DNA from: Lasioglossum baleicum
Lineage: Eukaryota > Arthropoda > Insecta > Hymenoptera > Halictidae
DNA: 64,000 nt
Direction of reading: 5' to 3'
Assembly: GCF_051020765.1 (NCBI RefSeq)
Contig: NC_134946.1
Location: 3,275,239-3,339,238 of the forward strand
A program made the position numbers and the translations under genes. The notes under the pieces are model-generated. The model was given only the letters and a program-made list of their open reading frames with translations, was not told the origin of the DNA and ran no database searches. Positions 38,720 to 51,100 of the stretch are shown piece after piece (the first letter of the stretch is position 1; every line of letters begins with the position of its first letter).

Positions 38720-39480
38720 TATTTTTGTGGAGGTCCTTTCATTGTAGATTACTACACTGTGACCACCAATTTGAGATATTAGTAACTTTTTTTGCAATTC
38801 AATGGCTCGATAGAAATTTTTTATTTTTCTACTACATTGGCAAGATAGTATGAAGTGTACTTAGGCCAAGTTTTATCCTAAACGGAGCATTTTCTCAAAA
38901 GCTATGATTATATTTGTGGAGGTCCTTTCATTGTAGATTACTGCACTGTGACCACCAATTTCAGATATTTCTAACTTTTTTTGCAATTCAGTGCCTCGAT
39001 AGAAATTTTTTATTTTTCTACTACATTTACAGGACAGTATGATGTATACTTGGGCCAAGTTTTATCCTAAACAGAGGATTTTCCTAAAAGTTACGATTAT
39101 ATTTGTGGAGGTCCTTTCATTGTAGATTACTGCACTGTGACCACCAATTTCAGATATTTCTAACTTTTTTTGCGATTCTGTGCCTCGATAGAATTTTTTA
39201 ATTTTTCTCTTACATTTACAGGACAGTATGATGTATACTTGGTCCAAGTTTTATCCTAAACAGAGGATTTTCTCAAAAGTTACGATTATATTTGTGGAGG
39301 TCCCATTGTAGATTACTGCACTGTGACCACCAATTTCAGATATTTCTAACTTTTTTTGCAATTCTGTGCCTCGATAGAAGTTTTTAATTTTTCTCTTACA
39401 TTTACAGGACAGTATGATGTATACTTGGGCCAAGTTTTATCCTAAACAGAGGATTTTCTCAAAAGTTACGATTATATTGT
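38720..39480. repeat. tandem array, about 189-bp unit, four copies
   Basis: GTGGAGGTCCTTTCATTGTA recurs at about 38728, 38918 and 39107 and, shortened, near 39295. Each is followed by ACTGTGACCACCAATTT and GGACAGTATGATGTATACTT. On the minus strand, three successive units carry a similar open frame of about 60 codons. Diverged relatives continue to about 40930 (for example near 40480 and 40815), interrupted by a non-repetitive block at about 39570-40190. Confidence 0.85.
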
Positions 39481-39569
39481 CCTTTCATTTTAGATTGCTG
39501 CACAGGGAGCTATGAATTAGAAGTTTTTAATTTTTTTACTACGTTGATAATATAAAATACTCTTGTGGC

Positions 39570-40190
39570 AAAATACTCTGGTCCTAAAAATTGAATGAAA
39601 ACTCCAGGTAAGCTGTATTCCCATTAAAAGTGAATTTCCAACGAAAGGACGAGTTCCAGTGCAACGTATCTGATCCGATGGTCAGGAGATAGTGCACGGG
39701 CCACGTGCAGGTCGGTCCCAGCAAGGTTCTAAGGCAAGGTGAGGCAAGGTAATGCGAAACAAGGCAACGCGCATCATCCAGCCCCCTCTTCCCATACAAA
39801 CCGGGGGCCCCCGGTCCCATAGCGTTCAAGTATCATCTTATTAGAGCCACACGCTATATAAACCCAACCTGCCAGCATGCCGAGCAGTTACGTACTGACT
39901 TTATTCACTGCCGTGCCGGAGTGCAACGATATTGTAACCGACGGGACACGTGCCCCATCTGACCCGTATTCGTGCATTCGACGTAAGCACCCCCATAAAA
40001 CACCCCCCTAGTCCGGGACTTAGGCGAACGCCGACGGCCAACCAACCCCTGGTGACTCGCGGTGCTATTATTCTCTGTGGGACTGATCATATGTTCTTCT
40101 TTTTTTTTACTTTATCGTTGCTTCCTTTTCGAGCAAGTGAACTTCGTTGTGCAGCTCTACTGTGACTTTGATGGATTTTGTTAGAAGCTG
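39570..40190. other. GC-richer insertion with a TATA box inside the array
   Basis: This block differs in composition from the AT-rich repeats on both sides. TATATAAA at 39855-39862 is followed about 25-30 bp on by GCAGTTACG, a plausible initiator. A solo LTR or an isolated promoter are both possible. I could not find matching TG..CA ends, a target duplication or a coding frame. Confidence 0.35.
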
Positions 40191-40930
40191 ATGGCAAGGG
40201 GAGGTAGTTGCAATATTTGCAATTCATTATCTGGACAGTGTATTCGTTTTTGGAAACGTTGGTATGATCGAAACATTAGGTTCGTGTAGGCGAAATGACT
40301 TTTATTTCTTCGAAAGAGGTTTGATTCAACACACTCGAGCAGAGGGTAGTTTTCAGAATTTTTCGAGCGCTATGGCTTGCTAGAGAAATTTTATTTTTGT
40401 GCATTGGAAGGGTAGTGTGAACTACTATTGTGGAATATTTGAACTCGAAAGAATTTTTTTTGAGAAAGTCTCGGGCATTTTTGTGGACGTTCTTTTGGTT
40501 TCGATGGATGTTTCGATGGATGGAAGTTCTCTGGATTCTTTTATCGTTCAATCAGTTGATAAAGATTTTTTGTTATTTTACTACGTAGACAAAATAGTGT
40601 GAGGTTTGTTCATGGCAAGTTTCAACTGAAACAAATTTTTTGAGTAAGTTATGGCACTGTTGGATAGTGTCCCACAGATTTGAGCTTCTCCGAAATTTTT
40701 TTTCTCATGGCATGACTTGATAAAGATGTTTTATTTTTAGTGGAATATTGATAGGCGTGTATGAGGTTTATCCATGGCAAATTAAATTATGCAGTTAAAT
40801 TATGAAAATATTTGTGGAGGTCCTTATTATTTCACCACTTTGAAAGGATAGTACGAAGTAGTTTTATGGCAAGTGTCTACTCGAGCCAATTTTTTTGAGA
40901 AAGTTCTGGGTACATTTGTGAATCTGCATC

Positions 40931-41354
40931 GTCGGCTCGCTGATGCAACCCTAAACTCGGGCATTATGAAAATGGGTAGCACGAATGTCGGAGTGAATGG
41001 TCAGTCGATCGAGAGATCCAGAAGATGTGCACATCGAGGAGATTCAGGGAACGAGTTCCGTGATTTCCAGCTGGGAGTGGTGTGCATGCATGCAATTCTG
41101 CGAACAATCGCGCCGCAGCCAGGGTGTGGTTAGCCGTGAAATGTCGTCGAGGTCTATTCAACCCTTTGTGTCGCAAAGAACATCGTAAATCGAGCTGTGG
41201 CAATTTTCTCAAACGGAATTCTCTAACTCCCGTCGATTCCACCCCCGCGAATGCATCTAAACCGGTTCGTTTTTCTATTTCCCGCAGTGCATTCTCCGAA
41301 AACCGGTGCGCGAGTTTCTTTTCTGGGACTGGGCCAGCTTGTTGCCCTGCAAAC
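40931..41354. other. stretch upstream of the cuticle gene
   Basis: It presumably includes the promoter and 5' UTR of the cuticle protein gene. I see no clear TATA box. Overlapping open frames on both strands lack domains. Confidence 0.35.
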
Positions 41355-44300
41355 ATGTTTTACCTTCAGGTAAGCGGATGAAAATGATCACGTTGGAGGA
41401 AGAATGTTGCATTCAAAAGAAAATAGCAAATACAGTGATTTTTTTTATTCATGTGAAAAATTCGGAACCGAAAAGTCACTTAAATCGCGTTCATTGATCA
41501 CTTTCCCATATAACTTTGCTATTTTTTATCATTTTCGAATGAAACTTGTGTCGACGTATTCATGACATTCTCCCGATTAAAACGATACCCAACACGATGC
41601 AATTCGATTCGTATTTGCTCGTGTAATCCACGATATAGTGGAACCTCTATTATCCGAACCGATGTCCGAGTTCTCTAATGCGTCGAACTAAATCTGCTGT
41701 GAATTGTGTCGTGCTTAAACTCACTTCCACTAAAAAAATCTCACGCGAATATATTGTTAAAAGTCTCCGAGTTAAAATCATCGATAATGAAAAGTTATTG
41801 TCATTAAATTACTATACAGGGTGTCTCAGCTAGCTGGAGGCCTCCTAAATATCTCCTTTATTTTTAATGACACAAAAAATATTTATGGCATAATTTAAAT
41901 GGTATCGAAGAAGGAATATCATAGAAGAACAATTTCTTTCGTCCGATTATTTTTTCAGTTTTTTCAAGGGCATCGTTATGTTTTTATCGGGAAAACTTAT
42001 TTTTTTTATTCCATCATATAGCGGCTGAAAAAATACATTTGAATATGCTTATGTCATTAACAAGATGGAATAAAAGATGATAAGTTTTCCCGATAAAAAA
42101 TAACGATGACCTTGAAAAATCCATGAAAAAATAACCGGACAAAAAAATTTTTCTTCTATGATATTCTTCCTTCGATACCATTTAAATTATGCCATAAATA
42201 TTTTTTTTGCGCCATTAAAAATACAGGTGATATTTAGGTGGCCTCCTTCAGCTGATTGTGAGACACCCTGCGAAAGAACGTTTCCGTAAGTGACTCGACT
42301 AGGCTGCTCGGGGTAGTGCAAGGACGAATGAGAATTTTGAAGAACCGATTTTTCTTATCCGTAAAATGAGAGAATCTTTGTTAAATAGGTATTCGAAGCT
42401 CGACTAGAGACATAATTGCTGGAGGAGACTGCATACACACCGATAAATCAATTACTATCGGTGTGATTCATGCCTCGACTGATTAATCGTAGAATACGGA
42501 GGAATACTCGCGATAATTTGTTGACACCTCTCCCCTCCGCACACGTGAATCGAGATTTATGCGTCACGAGGTTCGCCGGTTGGGAGACGGTAATTAATTA
42601 TAATAATTAGACGGCCAGAGGGGAACGGTGTGCGTTCAACGGGAATGACACAGGAATCTTCGCGGTTCACGCTTTCGTAGGAAAGTTCACGGTTTTCCAG
42701 CGATTAACAGTCCTTTTCGTTTGCGAGACTGATCAATCACAAATTAATTAGCATCATCAATCTACAGGTAATACCTTGATATAACTCGTTCGCTTCTAAT
42801 GATCTTTTCCTAAGACTTTCGCCGATGTATTCCTGAGACATTTCTGATTAAAATGAGCCCAGACACGACACAATTTCGATCATATTTGTCTGTCTAATCC
42901 ACGATATAGCAGAACCTCGATTATCCGAATTAATTGAGTGGGACGTGACAGGTTCGAGAAGCTGACAGATTTTGTTCATTAGGAATGGAATTTTTGCGAC
43001 ATATTAAAAATATTTTACCGAGATATTCAAGGTGGTCAAGTTAGCTGGGACACCCTGTATATGTATTAACAAATATATTCGAATATTTTGCAATTTGTCT
43101 CGACTATATTTTAACGATTTTGGGGATTTTCGCAGTCCCAGTGAAAAAGCTAGGAAACTTGCGAAATAATCGCGGATCTCGGAATGCTAAGCAGCCGCTC
43201 ATTTAAATTTACTAACTGTAGAAAAATCCCCATTGTTTCTGTGGTTATTGTTTAACGTTCATTGCCACAGCAAAAGTGACGAAAGTCCTTTTAGATTTCG
43301 GACCAAGGACTGTTTCTATGCGAGCTGCATCGCGACGCAATATAGCGTCCTGATCAGCTGCGATTCGCAGCAAAAAGCTGCTGAAATTCATTACAGATTT
43401 CAAGAAGGAGAAAAATTATAAATAGAAAAGATAAGAAAATGCATGTCTACATGGTGTTCCGGAAGTTCGAGCGACTCTATAACGAGGGACGTTATGCGAT
43501 CCCTTTATGCAACAGGACCATAAAGTTCGAAGGACAGCTCGAAGCATTTATGGCCGACAATCGTGTCAACTGCAGGACGAGCGGGGCTCTTGTGGTTGCC
43601 ATAAGGACCCCCGAAGCGTATAATATATCTGCACTGACGTTTTTATTGTCTTCGTTCGTTGGTTCAGTCATTACGGCCGTAAAAGGACATTACATCGTGA
43701 TCATTCGACGGAGGATGTTGTGCATTTATGACGAAAAATGTCTAACTGCAATTATTGACAATTGTTTAATTCTTGCATCAAACAATGTACAACAAAATCA
43801 TTCTACGTGCCTCGATAATTGACTATAGTGTTCGAACTGCTCAGAAATATTGAAGTTCTCCGACGCGGAGAAATATTCTGGCTCCTCTCCAAGGGAAATG
43901 TAATGTCGCCGAAATTCCGAGCATGATTTTCCAATTTTCTTCACATTTCTAACAAGCTCCAGCAACACTTTCACCAATTTAGCCACTGTGTATGCTTAAT
44001 TCACCGTCTGCGACGTGTGGAAATCCAGGAGAAAAAAAAATTGCGGTGCATTTGAATTCGCACGGGCGCATCTTCATTAGAAGTTCGCCATGGGAATGCA
44101 CAATTAGCTGGAACGTCATTCCCCACGTGTAATTAACTTTCCTGGTGTTACGTTTGGGTCGATGGTGTGTCCAACACCGAATATTCGACAGCAGTGGCGA
44201 GATTAATGTGAATTTTCTACCAATTGAATTTGATACTCGGAAAGAAGTGAATCACGGTGCTGAAAAGCTGATGCAAGGCATGATCATTGTACTCGGGGGA

Positions 44301-46179
44301 TAATTGCGTGGAGTTTTTCGCTCCGGGCATGCGACGCTTATTTACAATAAAAAGTGGTTTCGCAACAACTTAATTACACGTCTTCCGCCTCATTTCTGTC
44401 GTGTCCTCTTGTCGTCAGCTCTATGCAGCTTTCTTTCATCTGAACGCGACACTGTTCTCCAAAATGGCGGACGAGGAAATTGGAGCAACGAGAGAAATGA
44501 GCGACGATTTTCATGAAAATTGGTACATTCGTAAATTCCTTGACATTTTCACTGTTTTCAATTCCACCGAATCAATAATGAATAATGAATGATGTAATAA
44601 TAAACTGGCGAGCTTAATGATCCTCATTAGGCAGCACAACATTAGAAAATGGAGTGTTTCGCATGCAACAGTCAAACAGTATACATATACGAAGTCAGTA
44701 ATTGTCGGATCCGAGAACGATCGGCCTAACAATTACCAGCATTTATGACACGCCGTCTAATAGACGGAAACTTACGAAACGGATCCTCTTCTCGGTTTCT
44801 AATTGAAGAAAACGTTCGATCATCGCGCATCTGTCGCCCCGTTACCAAATCCGGCGCCATCCTGTCCGCGATCGCTTCATTACATTCTCATCACGATCAT
44901 CCGCAGCTGACACGCGTGTTCTGCTGGCAAGAGGAAACGCGGCAATCATTAAAAGTTGCGCGTCAAATGATTGCCGCCGCCGCTGCCGTCACCGCGCCGG
45001 ATTGTGCAAACGAGAGTAGGAGGACGAGGTGGGAGGACATTTTGCAGGATCGTTGGATCCTGCAGTTTGCCCCAATCATCCTTGGAGAGTCATCGGAATC
45101 GCTGCTTAAACATTTCAAATGATAACATTAATAATATATCTTCATCAATCTTCGATCTCTTTCCATTTCTCGATTTTTCACGGCGAAGATTTTTAGCGAA
45201 AAAACTTGCAGATAGTGTCTGCTATCTGTCTGATGAAGATAGAGTTTCTTATTAACTTGTTTCAATTTGACTGAAATTTGACAACAGGCCACTCTTGTTT
45301 GAGTGCTGTCTTTGTTTATGCGTTTTATAATGGTTGTTGATTGCTGTTTATTGCATTATAGATCATAATACTCTGTATGGCGGTGGTCCACGTGATTTGC
45401 GACCTTCCACCTGGAACAAGACGCAACACATACTTGCCTCCAGAGCCAACGAAGGGCTACAATTACGACACGCCAGGGATACCGTTCCCAAAACCGACCA
45501 CCACACGACGACCATTTTCCACGACAACGCCCTATCCGACAAGACCCATCGGTCCCAAAACAACCACAAAGTTCCCAACAACGAGACCAACCCCTGGGAC
45601 AGGGTACCCGCCCCCGGGCCCAAGGCCCACTCCGACCTTTCCGGATTATGGGCCACCAACTGGGCCAACTCCTGGTGGTGTGAGTATTCACATTATTAAA
45701 TGAAATGTTTCAACAACAATATAAACATTCGTCATAGACAAAGACTCTACGTAAATTGGAATATTCCAAGGTGCATATTTAATAAACGAATGAAGAGTCA
45801 ACAAAACGATGACTTAAACCCCCCTAATTTCAAATGAACTTCATTATGGTTGATTTTGGAGAATCTAGCCCAACGTCAATGGCCAAAACATAATGATCAA
45901 AATTTGTTTCAGCACGATCATCATCACCACGAGCCAGGCATGCCGTTCGACTTTAATTACGCGGTGAAGGAGGACGCGTTCGGGAATGATTATTCCCATA
46001 ATGCCATCAGCGACGGAGACATCGTCCGCGGTGAATACAGAGTCCAACTTCCTGATGGAAGATTGCAGATCGTCCGGTACACGGCCGATTGGAAGCATGG
46101 CTTCAGCGCGCAGGTTTCCTATGATGGGAATCCACGTTTCGACGTTCCTCGGCCGACCGGCACCTTCGCGGGCTATTAA
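41355..46179 (+). CDS. cuticle protein, pro-resilin-like with a single RR (chitin-binding) domain
   Basis: Proposed exons: 41355-41369 (MFYLQ), 45362-45679 and 45913-46179 (stop), all joined in phase 0, giving 199 residues. Exons two and three are firm; exon one is inferred. Residues 1-18 form a signal peptide (hydrophobic IIILCMAVVHVIC), so the product is secreted. Residues about 35-111 are a Pro/Thr-rich linker with short TTTRRP- and PTPG-like motifs. After a His-rich start (HDHHHH, 112 on), the extended Rebers-Riddiford domain lies at about 122-180 (PFDFNYAVKEDAFGNDYSH, then LPDGRLQIVRYTAD and GFSAQVSYDG), which binds chitin in the procuticle. The LPDGRxQIVxYxAD block resembles the pro-resilin subgroup. 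A tiny first exon followed by a long intron is common in cuticle genes. Small size and one domain suggest a structural cuticle protein rather than resilin itself. Confidence 0.82.
41370..45361. other. long first intron of the cuticle gene
   Basis: The strong donor CAG-GTAAGC at 41370 pairs with the acceptor TGCATTATAG at 45361. The intron holds the inverted-repeat MITE at 41817-42270, a single matching MITE end near 43030-43062, and pogo-like remnants near 41540-41665 and 42820-42925. Frames at 43439-43822 and 44745-45122 show no recognisable domain. Confidence 0.5.
41817..42270. mobile_element. palindromic MITE (CAGGGTGTCTCAGC ends)
   Basis: Left end CAGGGTGTCTCAGCTAGCTGG-like; right end GCTGATTGTGAGACACCCTG. 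The halves mirror each other over about 190 bp each (for example TATGGCATAATTTAAATGGT against ACCATTTAAATTATGCCATA). TA flanks the left end only. No coding capacity. Confidence 0.85.
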
Positions 46180-47979
46180 ACACCTCGTCGAGCCTAGGGT
46201 TGCTAAATCGTACCACGTTAAGGGGCCCCATACACCTAAAAACCAAAAAGAATCGAATCGTTTCCGTCAGAAACAGAAATTACATTTTTAGCTGGATCTA
46301 ATGCATTTCAGAATTTTTTTCGTATCTTAAAATATAATTTTTATTGCCAATTGAAAGCGAGTAGTTTTAACTGTATCCCCAAAAAAATCTCATTGAAAAA
46401 TTCCAAAATATGTTGGAAATCTAAACATTGTTTGAAAGTACTATGCTGTAATAATTCTTGGAAAAACGAAGAAGTTTTCCAAAGTAAAAAAATACGATTT
46501 TGAGCCCAAAAAATCGTTTCTTTTTTACTGTCAAGAAAGTTTCGAAAATCCTGTAGGAAATGTTGAACTTTTTACGTAACTTTAGAAAAGACTCTTTAGA
46601 GATAATGCATTTACATATTTTTAAAAAATATGAATTTTTTGCTTGACCAGGTGTATGTTTCCCCTTAATCGACGTTTGTCTCGCGATTCTCACCGTCTCG
46701 TTGCATACCGCTAATTAGCCGAATCGTTTGGATAAATGAGATTCCAATGTATTTTCTTCTTTTCGACGTCGCTTCAACTACGGTTGATCCTGATTAGGTT
46801 TTTGGGCATTTAGGAGCCGATGTTACTTCACCCTGCTAACTCTCCTCAGACTTGAAGAGGACAATGACTTTGATTGTATGATTGTGTTCGTAGCACGTCA
46901 TAGTAAGGGGTAAGAGACACCGAAAACATTCGATTAAACTCCATTCAGATAATTAATTAATTTTCAGAACTGTAAAGTAGTTAGCTTTCAGCAAAAATTA
47001 TTTTACGAAGAGAGTATTTATGGAATCGAAGAGTTAATTGGAAACATCGTGTGATAGCATCCTCCTGCAGAATCAAGTGGTTTAATCGTAGACGTACTCC
47101 TTTAATTTTCTGCCAGTACTAGATACAAATAATAAGAGCAACCCCTTAGCCTATACTTTTATTCCTCAGTTAGTTGTGTCCAATGGACACGGATACATAG
47201 AAGGCGCAAAATAAAAAGTTGTTAAAATCAAAGTGTACTTCTTTCTGAAACATGAGATGTGAATTAAGGACTAATGTTTTGTAGTAGTAATATTTAATTT
47301 AATCAGCGCTAATAGAAGACCAGTACTAACCCCTTGCAGTTCAGTTTCTTGCAATGACTTCGCTCTGAGAAAACCATAGTAAATAAAGATGCCTACGTCT
47401 CTGTCGTGTGCCGGAGATTATAATAATATAGCCAAGGAGATGATGAAGACGGGAGAATTCATTGTATTATTTTTATAATAAAAATATGTGTAATTTAACA
47501 TCCTTTTTTCCTGCAACTCTTTTTTACTATTCAACCGGATAAAAATTGTAATCTGTTGCTACAAGATAGTGGCCTACATCGAAAAATTACATACTGAATA
47601 ATACATTCTTATGACTTTTCACGTAGTCTACAGAAAGAAACATTTAATAGTACACTGACACTGCCAACCCTAGCCTCGACCAATAATTGTAACGTATTGT
47701 ATAGAAACCAAAACAATACTCAAAAGATTATATTAACAATTCATTCGAATAAAAGATTTGTTAAATATATATGTACATAATTTTTTATTTGCATTATTTT
47801 TTTAGAAATAAAAGTGACCTTCTCAACTTTTTAAATGGAATGCTATATATCTTTTTATATAATATATAAATTGGGAGAAACCCTGTACATTATTTAAGAC
47901 TATATGTAGAATTAGAGGCCACAAAGTTAGAGGCTATAAAAATTAGCATATTCCAGAGAAACGGTGTGTTGTGCTAACT
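46180..47979. other. cuticle 3' UTR and spacer to BBS7
   Basis: A piggyBac-like MITE starts 42 bp after the cuticle stop codon. The remainder is AT-rich without recognisable features. The polyadenylation site of the cuticle gene is not fixed. Confidence 0.5.
46222..46664. mobile_element. piggyBac-like MITE with TTAA duplications
   Basis: TTAA lies immediately outside both ends (46218-46221 and 46665-46668). The ends GGGGCCCCATACACCT and, in reverse complement, GGGGAAACATACACCTGGTC are imperfect inverted repeats. TTAA targeting is the hallmark of piggyBac. The interior is AT-rich and non-coding. Confidence 0.75.
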
Positions 47980-47993
47980 GTTGCTATAGTAAA
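47980..47993 (+). promoter_or_regulatory. candidate RFX X-box upstream of BBS7
   Basis: GTTGCTATAGTAAA fits the X-box consensus RYYNYYATRRNRAC at 13 of 14 positions (last base A instead of C). It lies about 170 bp before the BBS7 start codon, the usual distance for RFX control of ciliary genes. Confidence 0.5.
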
Positions 47994-48161
47994 ATCGATC
48001 GTCGCGCATATGCGCCGAAAATGTTGCATCCTATCATTGAAACAGAGCAAACACAGCAAACAGTGCACTATTGTATTAATTGTTAGATAAGACAATGATT
48101 CATATTCACCATTGCTTAAAACTAGAAAAATCAAGCTAAACACCCGGGTTTCATTCACAAC

Positions 48162-51100
48162 ATGACTCTACCACTATCAAGAATTGACTATGCAGCTGTG
48201 GGTGTCACATCAAGAAGCACCACAAAGATCTTCCCTCCGTCAGATCAAAGACAGACTCAAAAGTTTGCTGTTGGTGATCATGATGGAGTGTTACATATAT
48301 ACAGTAAGTTTCTTCCTGTGTTCGACTGATCGAGTCTTCGCATTAATTTCATTGATGGACTCTTCGCTGTAGGTATCAAGAAAGGAGAGCTACAGGTGTC
48401 GTTTAAATCTCTGCCAGGACCAAAGATCAACAGACTGGTCCTGGGAGGCACGGGACGTGAGAAGGTTTACATCGCCCATGAGAACACTGTGAAAGGATAC
48501 ACAAAGAAAGGAAAACTGTTCTTAGATTTCGACACAAACCTCATAGATCCTATTTCAGCAATGTTAGTTCTTTATACTAGCTGGAGCATTTAAAACAGAT
48601 TATGCAAAATTTATCATATCATTCCATTTATAGGTACGTGCTTGGGCCAGATCTAGCAGCGTGTGCCAGAGATCTTTACCACAGGTACCACGATTGCAAA
48701 GACGCTGACTCTTACCTGGCAGGCGAAACCTTGTACGATGTACTTCTTCTACCAGCTGAAGGTGCAAACGTGTATGCGCTTCTTGCTTGCGGAGATTGTG
48801 CAGTGAGTGAACAGTTTTACAAATCATCTAAATCGATCCCGATGAATCTCACTTCTTCCAGGTACGTGTTGTTCATGGCACAAAGACTCCAGCAGTTCTC
48901 AGACTACCGAGCATACCCACAGTGCTAGCTTTGTACAGGTACCTTGTGCTCCGTACAACTTTTATCAACCCTCATCTGTTCATTGTGTTGTGACGGATGA
49001 ATTTATTTCTTATGAATGCTTCTTACGGTTTCGCAGAGAAGGTGAGATTGAATCCAAGGACAGAGTCCTACTTGGAACCATGGATGGTAGAGTGGGACTA
49101 CTCATTCTTCAGAATAATAGAACATTGAGGATCACTTGGTTATTAAACATGACTGGCTCCGAAGTAACTGCTCTGGACACATACGAATTGCAAGATGGTT
49201 TGGACATACTGATCGGCCGTCAGGATGGTACTGTTGATGTATACACTTTTCCCGACGAAGAGTCGTTACCATCCCTTCGGTATCGTTACGTAGGTACATC
49301 GTGATCTGACGTCATCTTACAACGTTCCCTTGTGAGACGTTAAAGCAGACGTTGCTAATAATGTCTTCCAGAATGCCACCGAGAGCATCAGTTCGGTGGG
49401 TGGTGGAATCATCGGAGCAGCAGGATGTCCAGAGGTCTTGGTCACTACCTACTCGGGTAGAATATTTGGCCTAACTACCAGGTCACCTGGACTTCTAGAA
49501 GTTGATCAGAACGAGGGAATGGCGAAACTGAAAGCAGAGATACAACAGTTACAAGAGAAACTTAACGAGGAAAAAGAGGCAGCCAATTTTACCGTTGATC
49601 CTTTGGCACCCTTAATTTTATCAATAAATCATAGGTAACATATTCATTGTTCGTGATTGGTCTTCCAGAAATTCAAGTGAATTGCTTCCAGAATGGTTTT
49701 GAATAAGGAAGACGCATCGTACTCGCTTTCCATAGAACTCGATACTCCTATCGACAATGTGTTGGTGCAGTCAGATACGCCCGTAGAATTGTTGGATGTT
49801 GAAAGTAACAGTGCAGTTGTGAGTCTTTCTACCTGTAATCCGAGAGAAGGTAATTTTGTTCTTGCCACCTACCGTTGCCAAGTAAGTAGAAGCTGTAGAA
49901 GTATGCTCATTGATATATCAGGCTTTTAGAATAATTTTATAGCAGAGTTATACTATGTGAATAGGTGAACATTAATCATCTTGAAATGAGAATAAGGACT
50001 GTCGAGGGTCAGTCAGGTACACTGCAAATTTATGTAACTTCACAGGTACAGAATATATACATATAATAGACTGTAGAAATGATATACAAGGTGTTTCATT
50101 TAAGTTAATCAGTCTAATTCATAAATATTCTGTATTGTAGGTGCAGCCAAAATGCTGTCGCAGAATATTAATACCCATATGTGCTCTTTCGCTTCATGTA
50201 AGACAATTCGAAGATGAGAATTTAAACTCTCCTGCTGGACCGTTTAATGAACTAAAATTAATAGGAGGCTTCACAGTTGCTGAGGTACTTTCAGAAATAC
50301 ACCTTCCACATTGATTTTGATTAATTACATTCTGATATGGTTTAGATGCATGCCTGGCTTTCTTTGGCATTGCCCAATGTACCTGAAAGGCCTCAATTAC
50401 AAGATGGCGAAGCTGTTTTAACATACATCTCATCTTTTGTGGGCACAACCTTGAAATGCACATACAAGTAAGATGTCTATAACGGATTGGCCTTGCTCAG
50501 TCAATATATATTCATAATTTTAAGGAAAGGGAATGCTGTTTGCCTTGGAGAGAACATATCGAGCATAATAATCCTGAGGGACATACTGACCAGGGAAGCA
50601 ACGAAGAGGAAAATTAAGTTGGATGTGTTTTGTGGTATAGCAGAAGGAAGCGTATCCAGAGTACTGGAGTTGATCCTCCCGAGATTGAACGCTGCCCACG
50701 AGTTGACCAGAAAGGTGAAAATTTTGAATGCGCTTGAGGAATGGGAACTGAAGGAGAATCCAAAAGAAAATCTGAGCTCCGAATACCAGGAGCTGCTGCA
50801 AAATGAAGCAGAGATTAAATCACAAATGGCGAAGGACAATGAAATCTTGGAAAGACTGCATGGAGCGATTACCGATCTCTACGTTGACTGGGAGAGAGCT
50901 AAACGATCTCGCAGGTAATGGTGTAAACAATATGATATGTATTAATAATATGTTACAATTAACAAACTCTTCCACATCAATTTTGCTTGCCGTTTATTCA
51001 TTTTTCTATTCAGTTCTTTTATTTTTTCTAGACCTCGTGTAAAATGTCGTTCATTTCATTTTCCCTAACTACATAATATTGTACAAATTATAACAAAAAG

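Noticed and set aside
43439..43822. 127-codon open frame on the + strand
   Set aside because: No recognisable domain, lies in the inferred cuticle intron, and has no splice partners or family resemblance.
44745..45122. 125-codon open frame upstream of the cuticle exon
   Set aside because: Composition looks random and there is no domain; it falls within the intron between the signal-peptide exons.
45356..45691. Long frames on both strands overlapping the Pro/Thr-rich cuticle exon
   Set aside because: They are shadows of the repetitive Pro/Thr codons in the real exon.
49290..49293. Alternative BBS7 exon-five donor at 49294 (GTACAT)
   Set aside because: It adds four bases and shifts the frame of exon six; GTAGGT at 49290 keeps it.
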